From Arthrobacter sp. FW306-2-2C-D06B (GTDB lineage: Bacteria; Actinomycetota; Actinomycetes; Actinomycetales; Micrococcaceae), in assembly GCF_021789175.1 (NCBI RefSeq), contig NZ_CP084560.1, positions 434,001 through 498,000 of the forward strand: DNA of 64,000 bases, written 5' to 3'. Made by a program: the position numbers and the translations under genes. Below, one piece after another: positions 49,249 to 58,010 of the stretch (its first letter is position 1; the number at the start of each line of letters is the position of its first letter). The notes under the pieces are model-generated. The model saw only the letters and a list, made by a program, of their open reading frames with translations, ran no database searches and had not been told where the DNA came from.

Positions 49249-49270
49249 GCGGGGGCTTTTATCTACGTGT

Positions 49271-50923
49271 TCAAGCGGCTACGAGTTCTTCCTTGGTGGC
49301 TTCCTCGCGGGCTTCCGTGAGGTATCGGGCATAGGCCGGGATGGTCAGGAAGGTGGGGAACTCCTCGGCGAGGGTGACTTCTTCGAAGATGCTGCGGGCA
49401 TCGTTGAAGCGGTCGTCGTCGAAGCGTTCCAGGCGCGCGAACTCTTCGTCCAGGAGGTCGTTGATCCACTCGCGGGTGATGACTTCACCGGTGTCGGTGA
49501 TGGCGTGGGAGTAGATCCACTGCCACAGCTGTGAGCGGGAGATCTCGGCGGTGGCCGCGTCTTCCATGAGGTTGTGGATGGCCACGGCGCCGTTGCCGCG
49601 CAGCCAGGACTCGATGTAGCGGATGCCCACCTCGATGTTGTTCCGGATGCCGGTCTCGGTGATGGTGCCCACAGTGGAGGCGACGTCGATCAGCGCGCGG
49701 TCGTCGGGGGTGACGTCCTCGCGTGAGCGGTCCAGTTGGTTCGGACGGTCGCCGAGTACGCCGTCGAACACTTCGCGGCACACCGGAACCAGGTCCGGGT
49801 GCGCAACCCACGAACCGTCGAAACCGTCGCCGGCTTCGCGGGTCTTGTCCGCGCGGACCTTCTCGAACGCTGCCGTATTGGCTGCCTCGTCCTTGCGGTT
49901 GGGAACGGCCGCGGCCATGCCGCCGATCGCCATGGCGCCGCGGCGGTGGCAGGCCCGGACGAGTTGCTCGGTGTAGGAGCGCATGAACGGCTGGGTCATG
50001 GAGACCTGGGAGCGGTCCGGGAGTACGAAGCGGGGGCCGCGGGTGCGGAAGTTCTTGATGACGGAGAAGATGTAGTCCCAGCGGCCGGCGTTCAGGCCCG
50101 AGGCGTGATCACGCAGCTCGTAGAGGATCTCCTCCATTTCGAACGCGGCGGTGATGGTCTCGATCAGCACCGTGGCACGGATGGTGCCCTGCGGGATGCC
50201 GAGCAGATCCTGGGCCAGGATGAAGATGTCGTTCCAGAGGCGGGCTTCGAGGTGGTTCTCGATCTTGGGCAGGTAGAAGTACGGGCCCTTGCCCTGTGCC
50301 AGCAGGCGGCGGGCGTTGTGGAAGAAGAACAAACCGAAATCGACCACGCCACCGGCAACGGGCTTCCCGTCGATGAGCATGTGCTTCTCCGGCAGGTGCC
50401 AGCCGCGGGGCCGTACCACGATCGTGGGCAGGTCCTCGGCGGCACGGAGCTTGTACTCCTTGCCCTCCGGGGAGGTGAAGTCGATCCGGCGTTCCAGGGC
50501 GTCCGTGAGGTTCAGCTGGCCCTGGATGACGTTGCGCCAGGTGGGGGTAGAGGAGTCTTCCATGTCGGCCAGCCACACCTTGGCGCCGGAGTTGAGCGCG
50601 TTGATGGTCATCTTCCGGTCAACCGGCCCCGTGATCTCGACGCGGCGGTCTTCCAGGCCCGGGGCCGGGGGAGCGACCCGCCAGTTCGGATCATTCCGGA
50701 TGTCCGCGGTCTCCGGGAGGAACCGCGGGTCCTGGCCGCTGGAAATCTGCCCGCGGCGGGTGTGCCGCGCCTGCATGAGCTCCTGGCGGCGCTCCGCCGT
50801 CGCGCGGTGCAGGGTTGCCACAAAGTCGAGGGCATCCGGGGTAAGAACCTCGTTCTGCCGGTGGATGGGCTGGGCGGTCAGCGTGATGCCGTTGATCGTG
50901 TAATTGTCGGTGAAACTGTTCAT
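49271..50923 (-). CDS. aceB: Malate synthase A
   Basis: A 550-residue malate synthase, the second enzyme of the glyoxylate shunt (glyoxylate plus acetyl-CoA to malate). ATG 50923 has GAGGAGA seven bases upstream; the longer open frame upstream overlaps structured non-coding DNA. Family blocks include [75 protein letters not shown] and [14 protein letters not shown], with catalytic Arg, Glu and Asp residues in these segments. It is downstream of aceA with 452 bp between them. Confidence 0.95.
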   Translation of the reverse strand: MNSFTDNYTINGITLTAQPIHRQNEVLTPDALDFVATLHRATAERRQELMQARHTRRGQISSGQDPRFLPETADIRNDPNWRVAPPAPGLEDRRVEITGPVDRKMTINALNSGAKVWLADMEDSSTPTWRNVIQGQLNLTDALERRIDFTSPEGKEYKLRAAEDLPTIVVRPRGWHLPEKHMLIDGKPVAGGVVDFGLFFFHNARRLLAQGKGPYFYLPKIENHLEARLWNDIFILAQDLLGIPQGTIRATVLIETITAAFEMEEILYELRDHASGLNAGRWDYIFSVIKNFRTRGPRFVLPDRSQVSMTQPFMRSYTEQLVRACHRRGAMAIGGMAAAVPNRKDEAANTAAFEKVRADKTREAGDGFDGSWVAHPDLVPVCREVFDGVLGDRPNQLDRSREDVTPDDRALIDVASTVGTITETGIRNNIEVGIRYIESWLRGNGAVAIHNLMEDAATAEISRSQLWQWIYSHAITDTGEVITREWINDLLDEEFARLERFDDDRFNDARSIFEEVTLAEEFPTFLTIPAYARYLTEAREEATKEELVAA

Positions 50924-51037
50924 TTCAATCTCTCCTCGGAGAAGCAAATGTTCGACGGCGGGCCTGTTTAGCTGGGGGTTCGATACGGTGCCGGGTCCGT
51001 GGCTGGGTTGCGGGGCCGACCAAGGCAATCCTCCGCG

Positions 51038-51258
51038 TGCTATTCCCCATCCCCGCCCGAAAAGGCCTCGCAAAGCTCGGCCGGGGCGGGGACAGGGCCC
51101 CTTTTACGCACGCTTCCGGATCACCTTGCCCGGCTGCCGGAAAGGCGCCTTACGCTCGAGGCCGGAGGGCCGGTATTGCGGCAGCCTGCGTAAAAGGGGC
51201 CCTGCGTCCCGGTCCGTCCTCGCTCAGCGAGGTCGAAACCGGGACGTGGGGAATAGCA
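51038..51258. other. Large nested inverted-repeat element between aceA and aceB
   Basis: The 452-bp gap between aceB and aceA holds no gene but is highly structured. An outer stem TGCTATTCCCCA (51038-51049) pairs with 51247-51258. An inner stem GGGCCCCTTTTACGCA (51095-51110) pairs perfectly with 51187-51202, and GGCTGCCG (51132-51139) with 51179-51186. Side hairpins occur between the stems on both sides (GC-rich at about 51050-51092; CCTCGCT/AGCGAGG near 51217-51233). It could be a miniature mobile element or a structured RNA in the aceA-aceB transcript. Confidence 0.7.
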
Positions 51259-51375
51259 GGCAGAGCATTGCCGGTCCGTAGGCCGGTGGCGAGCTGCGCC
51301 CCTGGTGACCAAGGAAAGGACAGTGGCGAGCCGGGCTAGCTCGGGACGGATGCCGCCCCCGTCGAACGGGAAGTT

Positions 51376-52704
51376 TTAGTGGAACTGGCCTTCTTCGGTG
51401 GATCCCACCAGGGCCAGGGTGGATGCGTTCGGGTTGAGCGCAGTTGCGATGTCGTCGAAGTAGCCGGTGCCGACTTCGCGCTGGTGCTTGGTTGCGGTGT
51501 AGCCGCGGGACTCGGAGGCGAATTCCTTTTCCTGGAGTTCGACGTAGGCGCTCATGCCTTCGCGGGCGTAGCCGTGGGCGAGGTCGAACATCGAGTAGTT
51601 CAGGGCGTGGAAGCCGGCCAGGGTGATGAACTGGAAGGTGAAGCCCATGGCGCCGAGTTCACGCTGGAACTTGGCGATCGTGGCGTCGTCCAGGTGCTTG
51701 CGCCAGTTGAAGGACGGCGAGCAGTTGTAGGAGAGCATCTGGTCCGGGAACTCGGCCTTGACGGACTCCGCGAACTTGCGGGCGAGCTCGAGGTCCGGGG
51801 TGCCCGTTTCCATCCAGATGAGGTCGGAATACGGGGCGTAGGCCTTGGCGCGGGCGATGCAGGGTTCGATGCCGTTGCGGACCTTGTAGAAGCCCTCAGC
51901 GGTACGTTCGCCTGTGATGAATTCCTGGTCGCGCTCGTCGACGTCGGAGGTAATCAGGGTGGCTGCCTCGGCGTCGGTGCGGGCGATAACGACCGTCGGG
52001 GTGCCTGCGACGTCGGCCGCGAGGCGGGCGGCGTTCAGGGTCCGGACGTGCTGCTGGGTGGGGATGAGCACCTTGCCGCCGAGGTGGCCGCACTTCTTTT
52101 CCGAGGCGAGCTGGTCTTCCCAGTGCACGCCCGCGGCGCCGGCCTGGATCATGGATTTCATGAGTTCGTAGGCGTTCAGGGGGCCGCCGAAGCCGGCTTC
52201 GGCGTCGGCGACGATCGGGACCAGCCAGTCCTCGACGGTCTGGATGCCTTCGGAGAATTCGATCTGGTCGGCGCGGAGCAGGGCGTTGTTGATGCGGCGG
52301 ACCACGGTGGGGACCGAGTTGGCCGGGTAGAGCGACTGGTCCGGGTAGGTGTGGCCGGAGTTGTTGGCGTCGGCGGCGACCTGCCAGCCGGAAAGGTAGA
52401 TGGCCCGAAGCCCGGCCTTGACCTGCTGCACGGCCTGGTTGCCGGTCAGCGCACCGAGGGCGTTGGTGTAGCCGCCGGTCTTGGCCTCTTCCGTGAGCTG
52501 CTTCCACAGCTTCTCGGAGCCGCGCTTGGCCAGGGTGTGTTCTTCGGAGACGCGGCCGCGGAGGCGGACGACGTCGGTGGCGGAGTAATCGCGGGTGACG
52601 CCTTCCCAACGCGGGTTGGCAGCCCATTCGAGCTCCAGTGCGGCGGCCTGCTCGGTTGCTGTCTGCTGAGCGGCGGGCTGTCCTGGTTCAAATGCTGCGG
52701 TCAT
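51376..52704 (-). CDS. aceA: Isocitrate lyase
   Basis: A 442-residue isocitrate lyase, which splits isocitrate to glyoxylate and succinate so that acetate or fatty acids can support growth. The catalytic Cys (about residue 205) is in the signature KKCGHLGGK; other blocks are [54 protein letters not shown] and [25 protein letters not shown] lies before the ATG. It is divergent from ramB, as expected for its regulator in actinobacteria. Confidence 0.96.
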   Translation of the reverse strand: MTAAFEPGQPAAQQTATEQAAALELEWAANPRWEGVTRDYSATDVVRLRGRVSEEHTLAKRGSEKLWKQLTEEAKTGGYTNALGALTGNQAVQQVKAGLRAIYLSGWQVAADANNSGHTYPDQSLYPANSVPTVVRRINNALLRADQIEFSEGIQTVEDWLVPIVADAEAGFGGPLNAYELMKSMIQAGAAGVHWEDQLASEKKCGHLGGKVLIPTQQHVRTLNAARLAADVAGTPTVVIARTDAEAATLITSDVDERDQEFITGERTAEGFYKVRNGIEPCIARAKAYAPYSDLIWMETGTPDLELARKFAESVKAEFPDQMLSYNCSPSFNWRKHLDDATIAKFQRELGAMGFTFQFITLAGFHALNYSMFDLAHGYAREGMSAYVELQEKEFASESRGYTATKHQREVGTGYFDDIATALNPNASTLALVGSTEEGQFH

Positions 52705-52886
52705 TGTCTGTCTCCTTTGACGCTACTTTGGCGTGTTGCTGTCTATGTAGCCCCGGCCGATCTTCGCTGCGCCTTTGCAGTCCAGGCCGGCCGGGGTTTC
52801 CGTAGTTCTTACTTTTCAGTACTTCCAAGAGGCTTTCTAGAGGAAAACCATGGAAAGAAACGCACTTCTTCGCGTATTCTCAAAAA

Positions 52887-54371
52887 ATGTCACCTGTGAG
52901 CTGGAACCGCGAAGTACCGCCGCCGTCGTCGTCTGCCTCTGACGCCGAACTGGACGTCATCAGCCTGGGCCGCCGCGTGCGGTATCTGCGCAAGCAGGCC
53001 GGGCTGACCCTCGACGACGTGAGTGCCGCCGTCGGGACCGCCCCCAGCCAGTTGAGCCTCATCGAGAACGGCAAGCGGGAACCCAAGCTGGGTTTGTTGA
53101 AGCAACTCGCGGCCGCCTTGAATGTGGGCATCGACCAGCTGCTCGGAGCGGAACCGCCCAGCCGCCGCGCCGCCCTGGAAATTGAGCTGGAACGATACCA
53201 GCGCGGGCCCCTCTACGAGTCGTTGAACCTGCCGAAAATCCGCGTCAGCGCGCGGCTACCGCTCGATGTTCTAGAGTCGCAAGTGGGCCTCCTGCAGGAG
53301 CTTGAGCGCAGGCTCAACGAGCAGGTCGCGACGCCGGAAGAAGCCCGGCGCGCGAACGGTGAACTGCGTGCCATGATGCGCGAGCGCGGCAACTATTTTC
53401 CGGAGTACGAGGCCGAAGCGCAGAAGGTCCTCAAAGGCGTTGGCTACACCGCCGGTCCCTTGAGCCAACACGTCATCGCAGACATCGCGGACCACCTCGG
53501 ATTCACGCTTCACCACGTGGGCGACCTGCCCCATTCCACCCGCTCGGTGACCGATCTAAAGAATCACCGAATTTATCTCACGCAGAGCCAACGCCAGGAC
53601 CACGATCCCCGTTCGGTCCTTCTTCAGGCCCTCGGCCATTACGTCCTGGGCCACGAGACGCCCAAGAACTACGGCGACTTCCTGGCGCAGCGGGTCGCAA
53701 CGAACTACTTCGCCGCGGCGCTCCTCCTGCCCGAACACGCCACCCTGGAGTTCCTCCAGAAGGCGAAAGCCGCCAAGGAGATCGCCGTCGAGGACATCCG
53801 GGACGCCTTCGCCGTCTCCTATGAAACAGCCGCGCACCGCTTCACCAACCTGGCCACGAAGCACCTGGGCATCACCACCCACTTCCAGAAGACCCACCAG
53901 AGCGGCATCATCTACAAGGCCTACGAGAACGACGGCGTCGCCTTCCCGCAGGACCATACCGGCGCCATCGAGGGCCAGCCGGCGTGCAAGGCGTGGACTT
54001 CGCGTGCCGTGTTCGACGTTCCGGACAAGTTCAGCGCCTACAGCCAATACACCGATACCGTCTCCGGCACCTATTGGTGCACGGCCCGTACCGAACGCTC
54101 GGCGGCGGGGGAATTTTCGCTCAGCATCGGCGTGCCGTACCAGCATGTGAAGTGGTTCCGCGGGAGGGAAACGACGGCGCGGGCTACCTCGACGTGTCCG
54201 GACCCGAACTGCTGCAAGCGGCCCCCGGCGTCGTTGGCTTCATCCTGGGCAGGCAATGCCTGGCCGTCCGCCCGCGCTCACTCGCACCTCCTGGCCGCCA
54301 TGCCGCCGGGTGCGTTCCCCGGCGTCGACGAGACCGAGGTGTACGCGTTCCTGGAGGCGCACTCGGGGTAG
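52887..54371 (+). CDS. ramB: RamB-like XRE/DUF2083 regulator of acetate metabolism
   Basis: A 494-residue regulator. An HTH_3 domain (about 27-85: LGRRVRYLRKQAGLTLDDVS, SAAVGTAPSQLSLIENGKRE) is followed by an IrrE/ImmA-like domain and a C-terminal DUF2083 part with a Cys cluster (STCPDPNCC). The protease motif is degenerate: Q247-A-L-G-H251 replaces H-E-x-x-H, so peptidase activity is not expected. In Corynebacterium, RamB represses aceA and aceB on sugars, and the divergent aceA here supports the same role. The ATG has no ribosome binding site, suggesting a leaderless mRNA. Confidence 0.87.
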   Translation: MSPVSWNREVPPPSSSASDAELDVISLGRRVRYLRKQAGLTLDDVSAAVGTAPSQLSLIENGKREPKLGLLKQLAAALNVGIDQLLGAEPPSRRAALEIELERYQRGPLYESLNLPKIRVSARLPLDVLESQVGLLQELERRLNEQVATPEEARRANGELRAMMRERGNYFPEYEAEAQKVLKGVGYTAGPLSQHVIADIADHLGFTLHHVGDLPHSTRSVTDLKNHRIYLTQSQRQDHDPRSVLLQALGHYVLGHETPKNYGDFLAQRVATNYFAAALLLPEHATLEFLQKAKAAKEIAVEDIRDAFAVSYETAAHRFTNLATKHLGITTHFQKTHQSGIIYKAYENDGVAFPQDHTGAIEGQPACKAWTSRAVFDVPDKFSAYSQYTDTVSGTYWCTARTERSAAGEFSLSIGVPYQHVKWFRGRETTARATSTCPDPNCCKRPPASLASSWAGNAWPSARAHSHLLAAMPPGAFPGVDETEVYAFLEAHSG

Positions 54372-54497
54372 TTATTGGGCTGTTGCATTGGGGGCGCGTC
54401 ACGCTGCGCACCTTTTTGGATTCCTGCGGGCTGGACGGCCCCGGAATTCCGCGGCTTGGCCCGTGGTACGGACTCAAAAACCTGCCCTGCGTGACGC

Positions 54498-55091
54498 CTA
54501 CTCCTTGAGGACCGGGTAGCTCAAGTGGGTGACGCCCACACCCTCGACGACGGTCGGGTTGCCTAAAGTGATCGGCGCGTTCTCAAAGCGATCGAACAGC
54601 CGGATACCGGATCCGAGCAGGAGCGGAACCAGGTCGACGCGGATCTCGTCGAGCAAGCCAGCGTCGAGGCACTGTCGGATGGTGTCCGGCCCGTGCATGC
54701 CGACGATCTTGTCGCCAGCCGCCGCCTTTGCCTGCCCGACAGCGCTTTCCAGCCCGTCGGTGACGAAGTGCACCGAGGAGTCGGAACGGGGCCACCCCTC
54801 GGGCATCTGATGAGTCACGACGTACGCGGGCACGCCGAACGGGTGCTGGCCGCCCCAGGCGTCGGCCCGGTCGGAGGTGCGTCTCCCGGTGAGCATCGCA
54901 CCCACCTCACCCATCAAGGTCCGCAGGTGTTGGGCACTCGCTTCGGAAACATGGAATGTGAAGCCCGGGTTGAAGGTAGGGACGTCGACGTCGCCTGCGA
55001 AGTACCAGTCGAAGACCTCGTCGACGCCGTCGTCGAGATCCGCCACATAGCCGTCGAGGGACATCGACATGAACGCCACTACCTTGGTCAT
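54498..55091 (-). CDS. Dihydrofolate reductase-family protein (RibD C-terminal-like)
   Basis: A 197-residue protein of the DHFR/RibD_C fold. Its N-terminus KVVAFMSMSLDGYVADLDDG has the family's SLDGYVA, followed by GAMLTGRRTSDRADAWGG and HGPDTIRQCLDAGLLDEIRV (NADPH-binding G.DT..Q.L..GL.DE). Such proteins are NADPH-dependent reductases of unknown substrate and are not the housekeeping DHFR. It is separated by 47 bp from the next gene on the same strand. Confidence 0.87.
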   Translation of the reverse strand: MTKVVAFMSMSLDGYVADLDDGVDEVFDWYFAGDVDVPTFNPGFTFHVSEASAQHLRTLMGEVGAMLTGRRTSDRADAWGGQHPFGVPAYVVTHQMPEGWPRSDSSVHFVTDGLESAVGQAKAAAGDKIVGMHGPDTIRQCLDAGLLDEIRVDLVPLLLGSGIRLFDRFENAPITLGNPTVVEGVGVTHLSYPVLKE

Positions 55092-55138
55092 TGCGTTGCT
55101 CCTTCAGTTTCGGACGGGTTTGGGCAGGCCGGGACGGG

Positions 55139-56080
55139 TCAGACGGACATGGCCCAGGACAAAGCCGCATCGCGGCGAGGCTCGGACGGGTCTACCAGCC
55201 GTATTCTGTCCACGAGCCGGACACGGTCGATGAGGGATGACTCGATGAGTGCCAGAACGAACGCATGGTCCTTGGGGCGTGCCGCAATGAGCTTCGCCGC
55301 GCAGAGATCGTAGGGATCCAAGCAAAGCCCGGTGCTGTACCGGGTCTGCTCATTGCGCACACCGACAAGGCGGTACTCCCAGTCCTCCGGGAGCACAGCA
55401 GTCTCCCTTTCGGCAGCCTGGACATAGAACCCGAACTCCTTGTGGAAGGGTGACCACTCACCAAGGGCGGAGTCGATGCTGTCCGCAAGCGTGCCGGCGT
55501 CGTCGTCGGAAAACGGGGCGATATCGACGGCATCCGACATGGTGATCGATGCAGGCAACTGGTCCTCCGTGAAGGATCCCAGAATTGACTGGCTGCCGAT
55601 TACGATCACCCGGTCGCCGTGGATGATGTCCGTAGCGGCTCGGATGGCGTGCTCGAGCTCATCGCGGCGCATGGCTGTACCGTACCCCCGCACCGGCCGA
55701 TTGTCAGTAGCCGCCCCGCTGCCGCCCCGCTGCCGCTCGCGCCCAGCCAGCAGCGTTGCTACTTTTTCGATGAGCTCGTACGGGATTGGCTTCCCCAAGG
55801 GGAACTTCAACGTGCCCTTGGCCGCCCGGAAAGGGGCGATTTCCCGCTCGAAGTCCTCGTCGCCGTCGGGCACTGGATAGACGGAAATGTGGTGCTTCCA
55901 CGCCGCGAAATACACCACATAGTGGCCGTCGAGCGTGATGGTGGAGATTCCGTAACTGATCCTGTCCCCGGCTCCGGGCACAGCTGCCAGTGCCCGCCGC
56001 CGGATCTCCTGAAGGATGGTTCGCACCTCGTCCGGCCGCGACGCAATGTATTCGTCCACCGTGTCAAAATGTTCCACCAT
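55139..56080 (-). CDS. Fusion of a DUF1801 (YdhG-like) domain and a nucleotidyltransferase-like (DUF6036-type) domain
   Basis: One 313-codon frame holds two domains. Residues 1-113 match DUF1801/YdhG (VDEYIASRPDEVRTILQEIR, ISYGISTITLDGHYVVYFAA, FPLGKPIPYELIEKVATLL). Residues 137-313 match a DUF6036-like nucleotidyltransferase fold (MRRDELEHAIRAATDIIHGD, RVIVIGSQSILGSFTEDQLP, YDLCAAKLIAARPKDHAFVL). The linker 114-136 is low-complexity (RQRGGSGAATDNR). In other genomes these are usually separate proteins. An internal ATG at 55672 could start the second domain, so this may be two genes joined by loss of a stop. The DUF6036 fold is linked to toxin-antitoxin nucleotidyltransferases. Confidence 0.7.
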   Translation of the reverse strand: MVEHFDTVDEYIASRPDEVRTILQEIRRRALAAVPGAGDRISYGISTITLDGHYVVYFAAWKHHISVYPVPDGDEDFEREIAPFRAAKGTLKFPLGKPIPYELIEKVATLLAGRERQRGGSGAATDNRPVRGYGTAMRRDELEHAIRAATDIIHGDRVIVIGSQSILGSFTEDQLPASITMSDAVDIAPFSDDDAGTLADSIDSALGEWSPFHKEFGFYVQAAERETAVLPEDWEYRLVGVRNEQTRYSTGLCLDPYDLCAAKLIAARPKDHAFVLALIESSLIDRVRLVDRIRLVDPSEPRRDAALSWAMSV

Positions 56081-56192
56081 GCACTTCCCCCGCTCCGTCC
56101 CGAGCCCTGCTGTTCAGCCGGTCTTGGACCAAGCTTGCCTCAGTCCGCGCCACCCTGCCAGAGGCGGTCGAACGGGTTCGTGGCGACTCCGA

Positions 56193-56280
56193 CGCTCGCT
56201 CACTTATGTCGGGTTTTGGCTGGTCGCTCGCTCGCTTATGTCGGGTTTTGGCTGGTCGCTCGCTCGCTTATGGTGACGAG
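56193..56280. repeat. 32-bp-periodic repeat array B
   Basis: Cores CGCTCGCTC(A/G)C start at 56193, 56225 and 56257, exactly 32 bp apart, with the 21-base spacers nearly identical (TTATGTCGGGTTTTGGCTGG). An inverted partial copy, GTGACGAGCG, follows. It lies in the 346-bp gap between the DUF1801 fusion gene and the transporter gene. Confidence 0.8.
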
Positions 56281-56349
56281 CGTCGTGCGCGGTGGCGAGT
56301 TTGCCGGACAATTCTCGATTCCTCGATGCGAGAATAGGGGAGGCTCCGC

Positions 56350-56423
56350 GGTTTTGCTGGCGGGTCCACCACCAGTGCTAATACAGCGGGGCGCCGTGCT
56401 AACTCCGGCCGCCTGCGCAAACC
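56350..56423 (+). ncRNA. Structured leader upstream of the queuosine-precursor transporter gene
   Basis: The 75 bases before the ATG can fold with a closing stem: GGTTTTGC.TGGCGG (56350-56363) pairs imperfectly with CCGCC.TGCGCAAACC (56409-56423). Inside, CTGG.GG/CC.CCAG forms a hairpin (about 56358-56374), and the words GTGCTAATAC and GTGCTAACTC repeat 22 bp apart. A separate hairpin ATTCTCG/CGAGAAT lies upstream near 56311-56335. No known preQ1 class is recognised. A ligand-responsive leader is a hypothesis based on the gene it precedes. Confidence 0.35.
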
Positions 56424-56426
56424 ACT

Positions 56427-57143
56427 ATGAACGGACAAGCGATGACGTCAGCACCAGAATCCCAGACCCTCAGTAAACCCGCGCCCCGCTTCGCATCGAT
56501 AGGCTCCCCGTACTTCGGCATCATGCTGGCGTGCATGGCCGTCGTGCTGATCCTGTCCAACATCGGCGCTGCGAAAGGCGTCGTCTTCGGTCCGATCATC
56601 ACCGACGGCGGATTCTTCCTCTTCCCGCTTGCGTACATTCTCGGCGATGTGATGAGCGAGATTTATGGATTCAAAGTTGCCCGCAAAGCGATCATCACCT
56701 CGTTCGCACTGTCAGCATTCGCATCGCTCTGCTACTGGATCATCATCGCGCTGCCCGGTTTCAATGACGATTACGGCAACGCCAAGCAGGCTGCCATCGA
56801 AGGCGCACTGGGGCCGGTTCCCCAGATCGTCCTTGCTTCACTTCTCGCGTTCCTGGCCGGCCAGACCATCAACTCGCTGATCCTGGTCAGGATGAAAGCC
56901 CGTTCGGGAGAGAGAACCCTCTGGGCTCGGCTCATGGGATCGTCCGGGGTGGGCGAATTCGTGGACACGCTCATCTTCTGCAGCATCGCCGCCTCGGTCA
57001 TTGGCATCACGGACTTCGGAAGCTTCGTCAACTATGTGCTGGTTGGCTTTGTGTACAAGGTCGGTGTCCAGTACATTCTCGTGCCCGTAACGTCCTTGGT
57101 CATTGGCTGGATCAAGAAGCGCGAGCCCAGCTACTGGGCCTGA
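56427..57143 (+). CDS. Queuosine precursor transporter (YhhQ/QPTR family)
   Basis: A 238-residue membrane protein of the VUT/YhhQ family, which imports preQ0/preQ1 or queuine-type precursors. Signatures include SNIGAAKGVVFGPIITDGG, FPLAYILGDVMSEIYGFKVA (conserved D..SE.YG) and GVGEFVDTLIFCSIAASVIG (FVDT). The start is ATG 56427 or 56442 (MTSAPES); neither has a strong ribosome binding site. A tgt gene lies 3.6 kb downstream, so salvage of a queuosine precursor followed by insertion in tRNA is likely. Confidence 0.88.
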   Translation: MNGQAMTSAPESQTLSKPAPRFASIGSPYFGIMLACMAVVLILSNIGAAKGVVFGPIITDGGFFLFPLAYILGDVMSEIYGFKVARKAIITSFALSAFASLCYWIIIALPGFNDDYGNAKQAAIEGALGPVPQIVLASLLAFLAGQTINSLILVRMKARSGERTLWARLMGSSGVGEFVDTLIFCSIAASVIGITDFGSFVNYVLVGFVYKVGVQYILVPVTSLVIGWIKKREPSYWA

Positions 57144-57288
57144 GCGGGCGTTGGCCCGGGAGGAGATATATGTGAGCGGGCGTCGGCCCGGGACGCGATA
57201 TATGTGAGCGGGCGTCGGCCCGTGAGGCGATATAGGTGAGCCGGCGTTGTCGCGGGGGGCGATATATGTGAGCGGGCGTCGTCGGCTC
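57142..57288. repeat. 32-bp tandem repeat array C
   Basis: Four full tandem units of 32 bp start at 57142, 57174, 57206 and 57238, and a partial unit starts at 57270. Each begins GAGCGGGCGT or a close variant and ends GATATATGT. The first unit overlaps the transporter stop codon. The core GTGAGCGGGCG is the reverse complement of the core in arrays A and B. Confidence 0.85.
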
Positions 57289-57323
57289 AGGGGAACCGCA
57301 GGGAAGTCCGGTAGTTTCAGAGG

Positions 57324-58010
57324 ATGAAGCTGGGAAACGCCGTGCTCACGGCCGAGAATCTTGTTGCAGGCTATGGCGAGCATGCAGTGTGCGGGCCGCT
57401 CGACGTCGAGGTTTTCTCCGGGCAAGTCCTCGGGATGGTGGGCGAAAACGGTGCGGGCAAATCCACCCTGCTCCGCACGATGATTGGCGCGCAGGCCGCT
57501 ATTGAGGGCGATGCCCACGTTCTTGGCTTGATGCCGGACGACCGCTCGGCCCTCTTTCGCAGCAAGGTTTCGGTGCTGCTGGATGAAGATGCCTACTTCG
57601 ATTCCCTCACCGTCCGCGAGCACCTTTCCTTGGTGGCCAGGGGGCATGGCCTCGCCGACCCCGATGCTGCCGTGGAGGGAGAGATCGACTTCTTCGAGCT
57701 CCAAACGGTGGCCGAAGCGTTTCCCGATCAGCTTTCCTCGGGGCAGCGCCGCAAGCTCCTCCTGGCCTCGGCATTCATCCGCCCCTTCGAACTGCTAGTC
57801 CTGGACGAGCCGGAGCAGCGGCTCGATACCCGCATGCGTGGCCTGCTCGCCCAGCGGATCGCCCGGACTGCCAAAAAGAGTGCCGCCGTCGTCATGGTCA
57901 CCCACGATGCGGACGTCGCCCAGGCGGCGTGTACCCGGGCGGTAATAGTCGACGACGGCGGTGCGCGCGTGGTGAGTACCGACGAGGCCGTGGCGAGGAT
58001 CCGCCGGTGA
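57324..58010 (+). CDS. ABC transporter ATPase
   Basis: A 228-residue single ABC ATPase. Walker A is GMVGENGAGKSTLLRTMIGA (about 37-56), the signature is PDQLSSGQRRKLLLASAFIR, Walker B is ELLVLDEPEQRLDTRMRG and the switch His is in VVMVTHDADVA. It overlaps the following membrane gene (GTGA), with which it forms an exporter-like pair. The substrate is unknown. Confidence 0.9.
   Translation: MKLGNAVLTAENLVAGYGEHAVCGPLDVEVFSGQVLGMVGENGAGKSTLLRTMIGAQAAIEGDAHVLGLMPDDRSALFRSKVSVLLDEDAYFDSLTVREHLSLVARGHGLADPDAAVEGEIDFFELQTVAEAFPDQLSSGQRRKLLLASAFIRPFELLVLDEPEQRLDTRMRGLLAQRIARTAKKSAAVVMVTHDADVAQAACTRAVIVDDGGARVVSTDEAVARIRR

Noticed and set aside
52771..52780. RamB-type binding motif GCCTTTGCAG between aceA and ramB
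   Set aside because: It only partly resembles the Corynebacterium RamB motif as I remember it, and one imperfect 10-mer is too weak to call.
51379..52899. A 506-codon open frame antisense to aceA
   Set aside because: aceA is unmistakable on the other strand, and the antisense product is low-complexity with no family.
54396..54497. Inverted repeat GCGTCACG/CGTGACGC around the ramB-DHFR gap
   Set aside because: The arms are only 8 bp and 86 bases apart, and one arm lies in the stop region of the DHFR-like gene. It is likely to be chance.
57142..57288. CRISPR array
   Set aside because: The whole 32-bp unit repeats, with no unique spacers of constant length, only four to five units and no cas genes. 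Arrays A and B have too few units as well.
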